A DNA stretch of 64,000 nt from VAZQ01 sp963725185. GTDB lineage: Bacteria; Pseudomonadota; Alphaproteobacteria; Rhizobiales; Xanthobacteraceae. The position numbers and the translations under genes were made by a program. A model generated the notes under the pieces. That model worked only from the letters and a program-made list of their open reading frames with translations. It was not told the origin of the DNA and searched no databases. Where the stretch lies: NCBI GenBank assembly GCA_963725185.1, contig CAVRXO010000009.1:186001-250000 (forward strand). The letters run 5' to 3'. Positions 25,115 through 33,972 of this stretch are shown piece after piece; within the stretch, counting starts at the first letter, position 1, and every line of letters starts with the position of its first letter.

Positions 25115-26740
25115 ATGACTGCGCGCTCGTGCCGTGTTTTGATGGTATATCCGCGGTTCGCGGCGGAATCGTTCTGGGTCTACACCCCGGCCTGCGAGCT
25201 CGTGGGGGCACGCTATCCCACGGCCCCGCTCGGCATGATCACGGTGGCCGCCATGCTGCCGGCGGATTGGGACATTCGCCTCGTCAATCGCAACACCGAG
25301 GAATTGACGCAAGACGACCTCGAATGGGCCGATATGGTGATGACCGGCGGCATGCTGTTTCAGCAGGCCAACTCGTTACGGATCCTGGGACTCGCCCGCG
25401 CTCACGGGAAGCCGGCGGTGGTCGGCGGTCCCGACGTGACCTCGCATCCCCACATCTACGAGGCGTTTGATTTCAAGGTGCTCGGCGAGGCCGAGGCTGT
25501 GATGGACGACTTCGTGACGGCATGGCGGGCGGGCGAGCGCAACGGCACGTTCGTGGCGCCAAAATTCGAGATCGACGTCACCAAGACCCCGATTCCGCGG
25601 TTTGATCTTCTGAAGTTCGAGCAGTATCTCTACATCGGCGTGCAATTCTCGCGCGGTTGCCCGTTTACCTGCGAGTTCTGCGACATTATCGAGCTGTACG
25701 GCCGCGTGCCCCGGGCAAAGACCAACGCCCAGATGCTGGCCGAGCTCGACACGCTCTATCGGCTCGGCTATCGCGGCCATGTCGATTTTGTCGACGACAA
25801 CCTGATCGGCAACAAGAAGGCCGTGAAGCGGTTCCTGCCGGACCTGAAGGCTTGGCTGGATGCCAACGGTCATCCGTTCGAGTTCTCGACCGAGGCCTCA
25901 CTCAACATATCCGACGACGAAGAATTGATGCGGTTGATGCACGATTCTGATTTCTTCGCGGTCTTCGTTGGAATCGAGAGTCCGGACGAGGAAACCCTCA
26001 AGCAGATGCGCAAGAAGCAGAACACGCGCCGAAGCATCTCCGCCAGCGTCCATAGGATCTACAAGCACGGCATGTATGTCCTGGCGGGCTTCATCGTCGG
26101 GTTCGACAGCGAGAAGGGATCGATCGCCCAGCCGATGATCGAGCTGGTCGAGGAAGCCGCGATTCCGATCGCCATGGTCGGTCTCCTCGGAGGCATGTCG
26201 AACACGCAGCTCGGTCGGCGATTGAAGAAGGAGGGGCGTCTGCATCCGGGCCACGATGTCCAGGTGGAAGGTATCGGCGATCACTGCATTACCGGCTTGA
26301 ACTTCGACACGCTGCGGCCGCGTGACGAGGTTTTGACCGACTACCGCACGGTCCTGGCAAAGGTCTACGATCCTGCCATGTTCGCCGGACGCCTCAAGCG
26401 CCTTGCGGACACCCTTGATCGCTCGCAGTCGCCACGTCATTCGCCGAACGTTGAGATGAGGAGCAAATACGGTGCGATCGAAACCGCGCACCGGATCATA
26501 AGTCAGCTTCCGGAAGCGCGCGAGGCACTGTGGGATGCCTTCATGTATTGTGCGAGGACCAATCCCGAGGCGCTGCGCTTCATCGTGATGCTCATGGGGC
26601 TTTACCTGCATGTCAGGCCGTTCTCACGGCGCGTCATTGCCAATATCGACGGCCAGATTGCCGATCTTCGCAATCAGCCCGCGCCGGTGACCGCCACGAC
26701 TGCCAAGCCGAGCCACGCCCCGGCGGCTGCCAGCGCATGA
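25115..26740 (+). CDS. Cobalamin-binding radical SAM protein (DUF4070, HpnP-like)
   Basis: A 541-residue protein with an N-terminal B12-binding-like domain (about 1-150; VLMVYPRFAAESFWVYTPAC, VVGGPDVTSHP) and a radical SAM core with the cluster motif C182-x3-C186-x2-C189 (SRGCPFTCEFCDIIELYGR), followed by VDFVDDNLIGNKK and a DUF4070-type C-terminus. GGAGGGGGG precedes ATG 25115. The overall pattern is that of the group including HpnP, the hopanoid C-2 methylase; many relatives have other or unknown roles. It lies next to the VLCFA-lipid A cluster on the opposite strand. A methyl-transfer reaction on a lipid is plausible but unproven. Confidence 0.75.
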   Translation: MTARSCRVLMVYPRFAAESFWVYTPACELVGARYPTAPLGMITVAAMLPADWDIRLVNRNTEELTQDDLEWADMVMTGGMLFQQANSLRILGLARAHGKPAVVGGPDVTSHPHIYEAFDFKVLGEAEAVMDDFVTAWRAGERNGTFVAPKFEIDVTKTPIPRFDLLKFEQYLYIGVQFSRGCPFTCEFCDIIELYGRVPRAKTNAQMLAELDTLYRLGYRGHVDFVDDNLIGNKKAVKRFLPDLKAWLDANGHPFEFSTEASLNISDDEELMRLMHDSDFFAVFVGIESPDEETLKQMRKKQNTRRSISASVHRIYKHGMYVLAGFIVGFDSEKGSIAQPMIELVEEAAIPIAMVGLLGGMSNTQLGRRLKKEGRLHPGHDVQVEGIGDHCITGLNFDTLRPRDEVLTDYRTVLAKVYDPAMFAGRLKRLADTLDRSQSPRHSPNVEMRSKYGAIETAHRIISQLPEAREALWDAFMYCARTNPEALRFIVMLMGLYLHVRPFSRRVIANIDGQIADLRNQPAPVTATTAKPSHAPAAASA

Positions 26741-26843
26741 TGCTCTTGCCGTCGCCACCGCTTCTTTGAATGCCGGCTTGCTTCTGTGCGGTCGCGGGGC
26801 CGGGTTCGCTCGCCTGCTGGGCCGAAACCGGTCCTTTAGGGCG

Positions 26844-27827
26844 TCATCGGCCCTCGGATGGGAATGGTCGCCATCGCCGGTGCAGCCATAGCCATTGCTC
26901 GGGATGCTCGCGCACCCAAGCTTCGACGATGGCGGTAATCGCCTGCATCGTGCCCTGCACATCGATGCGGCCTTCGGCATCGCGTGCCGGCTCGATCGGC
27001 TCGGTGATTTCGCCCCGGAATCGGTTGCCGTCGGGCAAGCGCACGATGCGCACGCCGTGGATCGGGCATTCGGCGTGGCGCGCGAGCCGGGCGAGCAGAG
27101 GATTGGCCCGGCAGCGGCGGCCGAAAAATGTCACCTCGACGCCCTTCTCATGATGCTGGTCGACCAGCATTCCGACGTGGCAATTCGCTTGCAGCAAATG
27201 CAACAGCTCGACCGGCGCCCCGATTCCGGTCGGCACCAGCTTTCCCATGCTGTTGGCTCGAACCGAAATGATCGCGTCGGCGACCGCCCTGATATTGGGT
27301 CGGCGAAACAGCACGGCAGTATCTATCCCAAGAGCGGGCCCGACCAAGGCCGGCAGCTCCCAGTTTCCGAGATGAGCCGTGAACAGAAGCGTTCCCCTGC
27401 CAGCGGCGAGCATACGGCGAGCACGCTCCTCGCTGTCGCGATCATAGACGACCTCGTCCGCTTGCGAGGCGCTGGAGGCAAAGCTATCCGGCAGGAACGC
27501 CAGGCGCTGGAACCGCATCCGGTCGAGATGGGCGAATTCCGCGGCCACTCGACCGAGATTGTCCCAGACTCCGGCGAGGATCTGTTCGATTTCCGCCGGC
27601 GACTTCTCCGGAAACGCGGCGACCAGATTGGCGCGGCCAAGGCGATGCTCCGGCAACCAGGGGCCGAGCTTGCGCATGAGCCATCCCGCAAATCCGGCTG
27701 CGCGGCGGCGGTTGGTGAGCCTGATTGCCCGGATGATGGCGAGCGTAAGCCAGCCGACGCCGGCGTCGCATACGCCCGCCAACCGCCGGCGGAAGGTGCG
27801 AGCCGGGGGTTTCCCTCGAATGCTCAT
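26844..27827 (-). CDS. lpxXL: Lipid A acyltransferase (LpxL/HtrB family, VLCFA-transferring)
   Basis: A 327-residue inner-membrane acyltransferase with an N-terminal hydrophobic anchor (GVGWLTLAIIRAIRL) and the HX4(D/E) catalytic motif HLGNWE at 152-157, plus MLVDQHHEKGVEVTFFGR. In Rhizobiales the homologue at the end of the acpXL cluster transfers the 26-28-carbon (omega-1)-hydroxy acyl chain from AcpXL to lipid A. It is the last gene of the cluster here, 17 nt after the alcohol dehydrogenase gene. The symbol is given by gene order and family; experimental specificity is not visible. Confidence 0.88.
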   Translation of the reverse strand: MSIRGKPPARTFRRRLAGVCDAGVGWLTLAIIRAIRLTNRRRAAGFAGWLMRKLGPWLPEHRLGRANLVAAFPEKSPAEIEQILAGVWDNLGRVAAEFAHLDRMRFQRLAFLPDSFASSASQADEVVYDRDSEERARRMLAAGRGTLLFTAHLGNWELPALVGPALGIDTAVLFRRPNIRAVADAIISVRANSMGKLVPTGIGAPVELLHLLQANCHVGMLVDQHHEKGVEVTFFGRRCRANPLLARLARHAECPIHGVRIVRLPDGNRFRGEITEPIEPARDAEGRIDVQGTMQAITAIVEAWVREHPEQWLWLHRRWRPFPSEGR

Positions 27828-27844
27828 GGCGTCCGCAGCAACTT

Positions 27845-28891
27845 TTAGAAGCTGACGATGATCTTGCCGAAGACCTGGCGGCTCTCCAGCCGCTCGAGCC
27901 CGCGCTCGATCTCGCCGAGAGGAAACTCGCTGTCGATCACCGGCAGCAAGCCATCGGCCATCTTGGCCAGGCTTTCACGGATGTTGCGCAGCGAGGCGCC
28001 GAAAGAGCCGATGATGCGGTATTGCTGTTGAAAAAGCTGCATGAGATTGAGCGTCGTCGACGATCCGGAGGTCGCCCCGCAGGTGACCAGCCGGCCGCCG
28101 CGCTTGAGGCACAAGAGCGAGCCGTTGAAGGTCTCCGCGCCGACATGCTCGAATACGACGTCGACGCCCTTCTTGGCGGTGAGCTTGCGGACAACGCCTT
28201 CGAAGCGCTCGGTGCGGTAATTGATCACGTGATCGGCGCCCAGCGCTCTGGCCCTGTCGGCCTTGGTATCGTCGCCGACGGTCGTGATGACGGTGGCGCC
28301 GATCGCTTTCGCCATCTTGATCGCCGCGGTCCCGATGCCCGAGCCGCCGGCATGCACCAGCACGGTCTCGCCAGGCTCGAGCTTGGCGTTGTCGAACAGC
28401 ATATGCTGCACGGTCGCAAAGGCGATCGGCGCACAGGCAGCGTCGCGCCAGGCGATGCCGGGGGGGACCGGGACGACCAGCCGCGCCGGCATGTTGAGAA
28501 GATCGCGCGCGAAGCCGTCGACGTGGAAGCCCATGATGCCGGCGATGCTCTCGCACAGATTGTCGCGTCCCTCGCGGCAGGCCTTGCAGGCGCCGCAGGT
28601 CAAGCCGCCATACATCACCACCGCCTCGCCCGGCTTGAATGCGCCGACCTCCGGCCCGATTGCCGTGATCTCGCCCGCCGCTTCGGCGCCGACCACCAGC
28701 GGCAGCTTGCGCTTGGCAAAGGCCATGCCGCGCCAGCCCCACACATCGATATGGTTGAGGGCCACCGCCCTGACCCGAATCTGCACTTCGCCCGCGGCCG
28801 GCGGCGGCGGCGGAGCAAGCTCGACCAGCTCCAGCTTGCGGTCGGCGACGATGGTGAGAGCGCGCATTCCGGAAAAAGCTCTGGCGATCAC
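27845..28891 (-). CDS. Zinc-type alcohol dehydrogenase of the VLCFA cluster
   Basis: A 348-residue medium-chain dehydrogenase/reductase. GTG 28891 overlaps the fabF1 stop by 4 nt; ATG 28867 (RALTIVADRKLEL) is an in-frame alternative. The N-terminal domain has the structural zinc Cys set (GGLTCGACKACREGRDNLC), and the Rossmann domain shows VLVHAGGSGIGTAAIKMAKAIGA. A dehydrogenase in this position is standard in the Rhizobium/Bradyrhizobium acpXL cluster and is thought to act in making the very-long hydroxy fatty acid, though its exact reaction is not settled. Confidence 0.88.
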   Translation of the reverse strand: MIARAFSGMRALTIVADRKLELVELAPPPPPAAGEVQIRVRAVALNHIDVWGWRGMAFAKRKLPLVVGAEAAGEITAIGPEVGAFKPGEAVVMYGGLTCGACKACREGRDNLCESIAGIMGFHVDGFARDLLNMPARLVVPVPPGIAWRDAACAPIAFATVQHMLFDNAKLEPGETVLVHAGGSGIGTAAIKMAKAIGATVITTVGDDTKADRARALGADHVINYRTERFEGVVRKLTAKKGVDVVFEHVGAETFNGSLLCLKRGGRLVTCGATSGSSTTLNLMQLFQQQYRIIGSFGASLRNIRESLAKMADGLLPVIDSEFPLGEIERGLERLESRQVFGKIIVSF

Positions 28892-30168
28892 ATCGGCTCT
28901 CTGGCCAAGACCAGCGAGACGTTCTGGCCGCCGAAGCCGAACGAGTTGGAGAGCGCGTGGCGGACCCTGGCGGCGCGCGCCACATTGGGCACGACGTCGA
29001 GCTGCAGCGCCGGGTCGGGAATCTGGTAATTGATGGTCGGGGGCAGGGTCTGATGCTCCAGCGTCAACAGGGTGAACACGGCCTCGACCGCGCCGGCGGC
29101 CGACAAGGTGTGCCCGATCATCGATTTATTGGACGACATCGGCAGGTGCTTGGCGCGCTCGCCGAACACCGCCGCAGCCGCGAGACCTTCCATCTTGTCG
29201 TTCTCCGGCGTGCCGGTGCCGTGCGGGTTGATGTAGTCGATGTCGTCCGGCGCCAAGCCCGCATCCGCAATCGCGTTGCCAATGCAGCCGATGATCGGCC
29301 TCCCGTCCGGGCTCGACCGCGTGCGATGGAACGAGTCCGCCATCTCGCCGCAGCCCTCGATCACGCCGAGCGGCTTGGCGCCGCGCGCCACGGCATGCTC
29401 GAGGCTCTCGAGCACCAGCGCGGCGGCGCCCTCCGCCATGACGAATCCGTCGCGGTTCTTCGAGAACGGCTTGGCCGCCGCCTGTGGCGGATCATTCGCG
29501 GTCGAGAGCGCCGACAGCAGCGAGAATCGCACCAGCGATTCCGGATTGACCGAGCCGTCAGTGCCGATGCACAAGGTCGCCTCGGCTTCGCCGCGCCGGA
29601 TGGCTTCGATGCCGAGCTGGATCGCGGAGGCGCCCGAGGCGCAGGCGGTCGAGAGCGAGATCGCCGAGCCTTTGGTGCCGAACCGTTCGGTCAGCGCCTC
29701 GGCCACCGAGGCGAAGGTGAAACGCTGGTAGAAGCTGTCGAAGGGTCCGGTATCGGCGCTGCGCAGCAGATCCTGATTGGTGATCGTGTCGTTGGCGCCG
29801 GCGGCCTCGGCGAGCATTCGTCGTTGCGGCCATTCGAGCTCGATCGGCGGGACCGCCAGGAACAGCGGGCCCGGAAAATCGCCGCGCGTGCCGATGGCGG
29901 CTTGCGCGATCGCCGCTTCCGCTACCATTTCCGCCAAGCGCTCCGACAACTCCGGAGAGCTGAGCTGCTCGACTTGCACGAAATCGATCGTCCCGGCGAT
30001 GCGGGTCTTCAAGCCTTCGGTTGCAAAGCGCGTGATGGCGTGGATGCCGGATTCGCCGGCGGTCAGCCTGCGCCAATTGTCCGCGATGCCGAGGCCGAGC
30101 GAGGTGACGACGCCCATTCCGGTAACGACGACGATTGGCCTACCGGCGTGATCGCGATAGGACGTCAT
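28888..30168 (-). CDS. fabF1XL: Beta-ketoacyl-ACP synthase II-like, catalytic partner (fabF1XL)
   Basis: A 426-residue FabF-family condensing enzyme with the full Cys-His-His triad: C176 (STACASGA), H316 (NPHGTGT) and H353 (NKSMIGHTLSAAG). It elongates acyl chains on AcpXL towards the 28-carbon chain of lipid A. It overlaps the preceding fabF2-type gene by 29 nt, and that neighbour lacks the active-site Cys, suggesting a heterodimer of an active and an inactive subunit. Start ATG 30168 gives a normal N-terminus (RPIVVVTGMGVVTSLG). Confidence 0.92.
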   Translation of the reverse strand: MTSYRDHAGRPIVVVTGMGVVTSLGLGIADNWRRLTAGESGIHAITRFATEGLKTRIAGTIDFVQVEQLSSPELSERLAEMVAEAAIAQAAIGTRGDFPGPLFLAVPPIELEWPQRRMLAEAAGANDTITNQDLLRSADTGPFDSFYQRFTFASVAEALTERFGTKGSAISLSTACASGASAIQLGIEAIRRGEAEATLCIGTDGSVNPESLVRFSLLSALSTANDPPQAAAKPFSKNRDGFVMAEGAAALVLESLEHAVARGAKPLGVIEGCGEMADSFHRTRSSPDGRPIIGCIGNAIADAGLAPDDIDYINPHGTGTPENDKMEGLAAAAVFGERAKHLPMSSNKSMIGHTLSAAGAVEAVFTLLTLEHQTLPPTINYQIPDPALQLDVVPNVARAARVRHALSNSFGFGGQNVSLVLAREPM

Positions 30169-31385
30169 GGATCATCCTCTCATCCAATGCCTCAAGGAGG
30201 GCCAGGCCCTCGCCCCGCCGGTGCCCGATGCTGGTGACCGCGACCTGCCGGAGCGGCTCATCCATAGCATGCTCGAACCCGGAGCGGTCGAAGGAATGAA
30301 ACAGCCGCCCCCGCTCCAGCGCGATCGCCGCCAGCGCAATATTCATGGGGAACTGCGCCTCGAGCCCGTGTCCTAGATGCGATCCGGTCGCCCGCACGGC
30401 GATGCCGCCCTGCGCCGACAGAAAGGCGCGCTCTTCCGATGTCGCCGGCTCGAACTCCGGTCGTCCCTGATATCACAGCAAGACCAGGCGCGCCGCGCCG
30501 CGGCCCGATCGTCGACCACATCTGATCGAGCACGGCGGTCACCGTGCCGGCTGCGCGCTTGGCGTGACTCGAGAGCACTGTGGCCAGACGCGCCAAGGGC
30601 TTGCCGCCGCGGGCCGCGGCGTGCCCGCTCTCCTCCAGCACCAGGAAGGCACCAATCGATCCGAGCGCCATTCCGCCCGCCTCCGCGCGTTCCCAAACCG
30701 GGCGAAGCTCGCCCTTCCAGAGGCATTTCCCCATGGCGAAATGCAACAACGCCGCAATCTGGTCGGCATTGTAGGCCCCGCCCACCAGGGTGATCTCGCT
30801 CTGGCCGGCCTGCAGGCGCGCGTGCGCGATGCGCACCGCATCGACGCCCGCCGATTCCTGCCCCATGAACGTGCGCGAGGAGCCGGTGACGCCATGAACG
30901 ATCGAAATGTTGCCGGCCAGCAGGTTCGAGAGTTGCGCCAGAAACAGAGTCGGGCGCAGATCGTTCATCAATCGCTCGTTGAGGAAGGCGTCCGGCCGCT
31001 CGCTCTTGCGCAAACCTGACAGGATCGTCGTATCGACCGCGGCATCGCGCTCGCCGCCGCCGGCGGCAACGATCATGTCCATGCGCGCCAGCAATTCGGC
31101 GTTGCCCTTGGCGCCGGCGCTATCGAGAGCGAGCCCCGCCGCATAGGTGCCCATGCGCTGCCAGGCCTCCATCTGGCGCTGGTCGCCTTTCTTGGGGATC
31201 TGCTTGTCGAGGTTGAGCGCGGCGAGCGGGTGAATGACGAAGGGCGCCCAAGTTGCCGGGTCGGCGGGTCCAGGCGGCGCGTTGAGACCCTGCCAATGTG
31301 CCTGCACCCCTTCGCCCAGTGTCGAGACGACGCCCGCTCCCGTGATCCAAACCTCACGCGCCGCATCAGCCGCCACTTCAGCCAT
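30140..31385 (-). pseudogene. fabF2XL: Beta-ketoacyl synthase-like, Cys-less partner (fabF2XL), frameshifted
   Basis: From ATG 31385 (EVWITGAGVVSTLGEGVQAHW) the FabF-like fold reads to about residue 312 (SGTTGV). The family C-terminus (SEERAFLSAQGGIAVRATGS, LGHGLEAQFPMNIALAAIAL) then continues in another frame to 30140. The span is 1246 nt; minus one base it codes for 414 residues. Removing one base of TCGAACTC at 30450-30457 restores GVEPATSEE. Where active enzymes have ACASG this protein has GSSRTFMGQESAG (168-180) with Gln176 near the nucleophile position and no Cys, and the first active-site His region reads ISGTTGV. It is therefore probably a non-catalytic, chain-length-factor-like subunit even when intact. 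The break may be a sequencing insertion. Confidence 0.85.
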
Positions 31386-31851
31386 TGGCCAGCGACTCCA
31401 TCGGGAAGGCGAGCGCGGCCGCCGCCTTTTCCATGTGCTGGCGGAATTCCGGGTTTGGGAACTCGACGACCCGGAAGGTGATCTCAGCGTTGCAAGCGAG
31501 TTTGCCCTGGTTGCGGATCTCCGCCGTGGTTCGCGCAAAGCCCGAGCCTTCGTGCGCGAGTGCGGCGGTGATCTCCAGCGCGTCGCCCGGCTTCACGAAC
31601 GAGCGCAGCTTCGCCTGATTGAAGGCGGCCAGGAACGGCATGCGCGAAAATCCGGTGATGCCGATGATGAGCCAGCCCGAAGCTTGCGCCATGCTTTCGA
31701 GCAGCAATACGCCGGGCATCAACGGATATCCGGGGAAATGGCCCTCAAAGATCGTGGACGAGACCGGGACGGTGGCCTGCACCCGGATGGTGCGGCTGCC
31801 GAGGTCGAGGTCGGCGATGCGATCGATCAACTGGAAATATTCGAGACGCAT
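31378..31851 (-). CDS. fabZXL: (3R)-hydroxyacyl-ACP dehydratase (FabZ-like) of the VLCFA cluster
   Basis: A 157-residue hot-dog-fold dehydratase with catalytic His38 and Glu52 in GHFPGYPLMPGVLLLESMAQ. It removes water from 3-hydroxyacyl-AcpXL during very-long-chain elongation. It overlaps the next gene by 8 nt and follows acpXL by 9 nt, fixing the cluster as one operon. Length is normal; the ATG at 31851 (RLEYFQLIDRIADLD) is the only sensible start. Confidence 0.92.
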   Translation of the reverse strand: MRLEYFQLIDRIADLDLGSRTIRVQATVPVSSTIFEGHFPGYPLMPGVLLLESMAQASGWLIIGITGFSRMPFLAAFNQAKLRSFVKPGDALEITAALAHEGSGFARTTAEIRNQGKLACNAEITFRVVEFPNPEFRQHMEKAAAALAFPMESLANG

Positions 31852-31860
31852 GCCCGCGAA

Positions 31861-32142
31861 TCATGCGCCTTTGGCGGCGACAAGCGCGTCGATATGGTCG
31901 CACAGGTTCTTCAGGACGAAATATTGCTCGGTCGTCGCCTTGCCCTCGTTGACCTCTTGGGTCCACTGTTCGAGCGGCATTTTGATACCGAAGGCCTTGT
32001 CGATTGCAAATGCGACGTCGAGAAAGTCGAGACTGTCGATACCGAGATCATTGATCGCGTGGCTCTCCGGCTTGATCGTATCACGTGGAATATCGCAGGT
32101 CTCGGCAATGATATTGGCCACGGCGTCGAAGGTCGGTGACAT
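31861..32142 (-). CDS. acpXL: Acyl carrier protein AcpXL
   Basis: A 93-residue specialised acyl carrier protein with the phosphopantetheine Ser37 in LGIDSLDFLDVAFAIDKAFG. The extra C-terminal part (EQWTQEVNEGKATTEQYFVL) distinguishes AcpXL from the housekeeping AcpP. It carries the growing 26-28-carbon chain destined for lipid A. It is the first gene of the minus-strand cluster; the promoter should lie in 32143-32300. Confidence 0.94.
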   Translation of the reverse strand: MSPTFDAVANIIAETCDIPRDTIKPESHAINDLGIDSLDFLDVAFAIDKAFGIKMPLEQWTQEVNEGKATTEQYFVLKNLCDHIDALVAAKGA

Positions 32143-32852
32143 TTGTAAGTCCTTGATTTACAACGCGTTTCGACGGCCGTCCGGCTGCTTGCAAATGCAC
32201 TGTGGATGCTCCCGGATCAATCCACCCCGGCCCGCCCCATCCGCGGCTGAAGTCGAGCGCCCGTCATAGCGAAGAGGGTGCGGGAGTTCAATGGCAAGGC
32301 CGGCGGCAACGCCGGGGTCCGCGGCCGTGACGGCCGGCGCTCGAAGGCTCACCTGAGGCCGTGTGATCAAGGGCGGCCTGGCGTGAAACGAGCGCACGCG
32401 CGGAGCCGAGACCCGTGGCGCCTGGACCGCGACTCGATCCACGCGCGCCTGATGGCGAGCACAACACCGATTTCAACTTTTGCGGCTTGTTCTCGCCGCG
32501 GGGCCGATGCGCCGTGCGGCTCGCGGAACCGGCTGGTCGTTGGGTGCGAATCGCAGCACAAACGGGTAGTTGGTCCAGTTTGCTTATCCAGTTCGCGGAA
32601 TTCGTAAGGGCCCGTAGGCTCGAAGCCAAAGTCGGTGGAATTGTTTATTTGGTCGCAAAACCGCGGAACCAAAAGATTGAGCGCGGCATTATCGAGCGGC
32701 TCGACGCTACGACCCGGAGTTCTGTCAGACACCGCGCGCAACCGGCCGCCGCCCTCTTATTGACACATTGAGCAATCAAACGCCCCACTTCCCCACAAAA
32801 GAAGCTGAACCACGATGGCTGCAAGGCCGTCACCACAGCATGGGAGAGTGCA
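32143..32852. other. 710-base intergenic region, mostly featureless
   Basis: This gap lies between acpXL (minus) and the RlpA-like gene (plus), so it should contain divergent promoters at its two ends. A reading frame ending near 32771 has a protein-like stretch (FAEFVRARRLEAKVGGIVYL, then IERGIIERLDATTRSSVRHR) without a start or recognisable family; it could be a gene remnant. No RNA gene or repeat was identified. Confidence 0.3.
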
Positions 32853-33206
32853 TTGACCGTCAGATCGATTTGTTTGGTTGCGGCGTTTGTTCAACTGCTT
32901 CCGTTCGTCGCCTCGTATGCCAGGGCCGAAGGCCAGAGCGGAGTTGCATCGGTTTATTCGACGGAAAGCGGTTCGCGGACCGCGAGCGGCGCGCGACTTA
33001 ATCCGGGGGCGTTGACCGCCGCCCACCGTTCACTTCCGTTCGGATCCAGGGTTCTGGTCACCAATCACCGCAACGGGCGCTCTGTGGTGGTGACGGTCAA
33101 TGATCGCGGTCCGTTTGTTCGCGGGCGCATTATCGACGTAACGCCGGCGGCGGCTCACGCTCTCGGTTTTTCCGGCCTTGCGCAAGTTACGGTCGAGCGC
33201 GAATAG
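32853..33206 (+). CDS. RlpA-like double-psi beta-barrel protein
   Basis: A 117-residue exported protein starting at TTG 32853, chosen because GGGAGAG lies 7 nt upstream and a signal peptide follows (RSICLVAAFVQLLPFVASYARA). The mature part is a minimal RlpA core: GVASVYSTESGSRTASGARLNP, LTAAHRSLPFGSRVLVTN and VTVNDRGPFVRGRIIDVTPAAA, including the Asp of NDRGPF used by lytic transglycosylases of the family. No SPOR domain is present, unlike full-length RlpA. A role in peptidoglycan turnover is inferred from the family. Confidence 0.85.
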   Translation: MTVRSICLVAAFVQLLPFVASYARAEGQSGVASVYSTESGSRTASGARLNPGALTAAHRSLPFGSRVLVTNHRNGRSVVVTVNDRGPFVRGRIIDVTPAAAHALGFSGLAQVTVERE

Positions 33207-33241
33207 GGGGCTGCAAGAGAAATAGCCGGCAAGAAAACAGG

Positions 33242-33272
33242 GCGGTCTTCGTCACCGGTGATCGAAGACCGC
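33242..33272. terminator. Hairpin between convergent genes
   Basis: GCGGTCTTCG (33242-33251) pairs perfectly with CGAAGACCGC (33263-33272), and the loop contains the palindrome TCACCGGTGA. It lies between the RlpA-like gene (ends 33206) and a minus-strand gene (ends 33306), the right place for a shared bidirectional terminator, although there is no T-run. Confidence 0.5.
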
Positions 33273-33305
33273 TCCTGCGCGGTTGCTCCGGCGGCCGGCC
33301 CGAGA

Positions 33306-33668
33306 TCACATTTGCGACCTGGGGGGCACCGTGATCGGCGCGCAGTTGCGCCGTCCTGACAAAAAGCAGTCCTGCAGGTTCCGGTTCTCTATCAGCTTGC
33401 TCGTCAACCAGACGCCGCCGCCGATCAGCATCGCGGCGATCAGGAGCGTGAGCAAATTCATCATCATGCGGTGGCGATAATCGTCGCCGGCCTCGGTACG
33501 CTCGTATTTGGCCAGGTCGTCGACCGGGTTGTCGTGCTCCTCATTCGAAGGCGGCCACCGCCAGTCGCCGCGCGGCGGTGCTCCGCGAGGCGGTGCTCCG
33601 CGCGGCCGGAAGCGCAGCACGCGGCCGCCTTGCTCATCATCATCAGGGGTTATGCGGTCGGATTTCAC
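33306..33668 (-). CDS. Small membrane-anchored protein with Arg/Pro repeats
   Basis: A 120-residue protein of unknown function. The polar N-terminal half contains the repeat RGAPPRGAPPRG and an acidic stretch; one membrane helix (MMNLLTLLIAAMLIGGGVWLT, about 69-89) is followed by a short C-terminal tail with two Cys (NLQDCFLSGRRNCAPITVPP). The tail pattern resembles a small conserved Bradyrhizobiaceae membrane protein, but I cannot name it. It ends near the hairpin at 33242-33272. Confidence 0.6.
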   Translation of the reverse strand: MKSDRITPDDDEQGGRVLRFRPRGAPPRGAPPRGDWRWPPSNEEHDNPVDDLAKYERTEAGDDYRHRMMMNLLTLLIAAMLIGGGVWLTSKLIENRNLQDCFLSGRRNCAPITVPPRSQM

Positions 33669-33972
33669 GATGGCGCCGGACGGATTGGATGCCGAGTTCA
33701 GGCGAACGGCTTCTCCTTGAGTTCAACATAGCACGAAAGTAGGAGTTGCAATCGCATATGGGAGCTTTTGCATAGGCGACTTGTGTCTATGGGGGGCCTG
33801 CGCTCGCTCCCCGCCAAGATGCCAGGCGATCGTAAATTGCACAGAGGAGATTGCGGAATACCAGGGGCAGCGCTCCCGATCGTTTTGCGGACCCCAGGCG
33901 CCGGCGTTGTGCGCGGCTTCCTCCCTGGGGTGGGCGATGGACGGGCCCGCCAGGGGGCCGTAATGTGGCCCC
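33669..33972. other. 304-base intergenic region with a repeat-end fragment
   Basis: No gene is evident. The 14-mer GCAATCGCATATGG at 33748-33761 is identical to the outer end of the inverted-repeat element at 48062-48449, so this may be the scar or remnant of the same repeat family. The rest should include the promoter of the DUF2946/copper genes downstream. Confidence 0.35.

Noticed and set aside
25115..26740. Firm naming of the radical SAM gene as hpnP
   Set aside because: The DUF4070 family has many members with other roles and no shc/hpn genes are in the window, so only 'HpnP-like' is supported.
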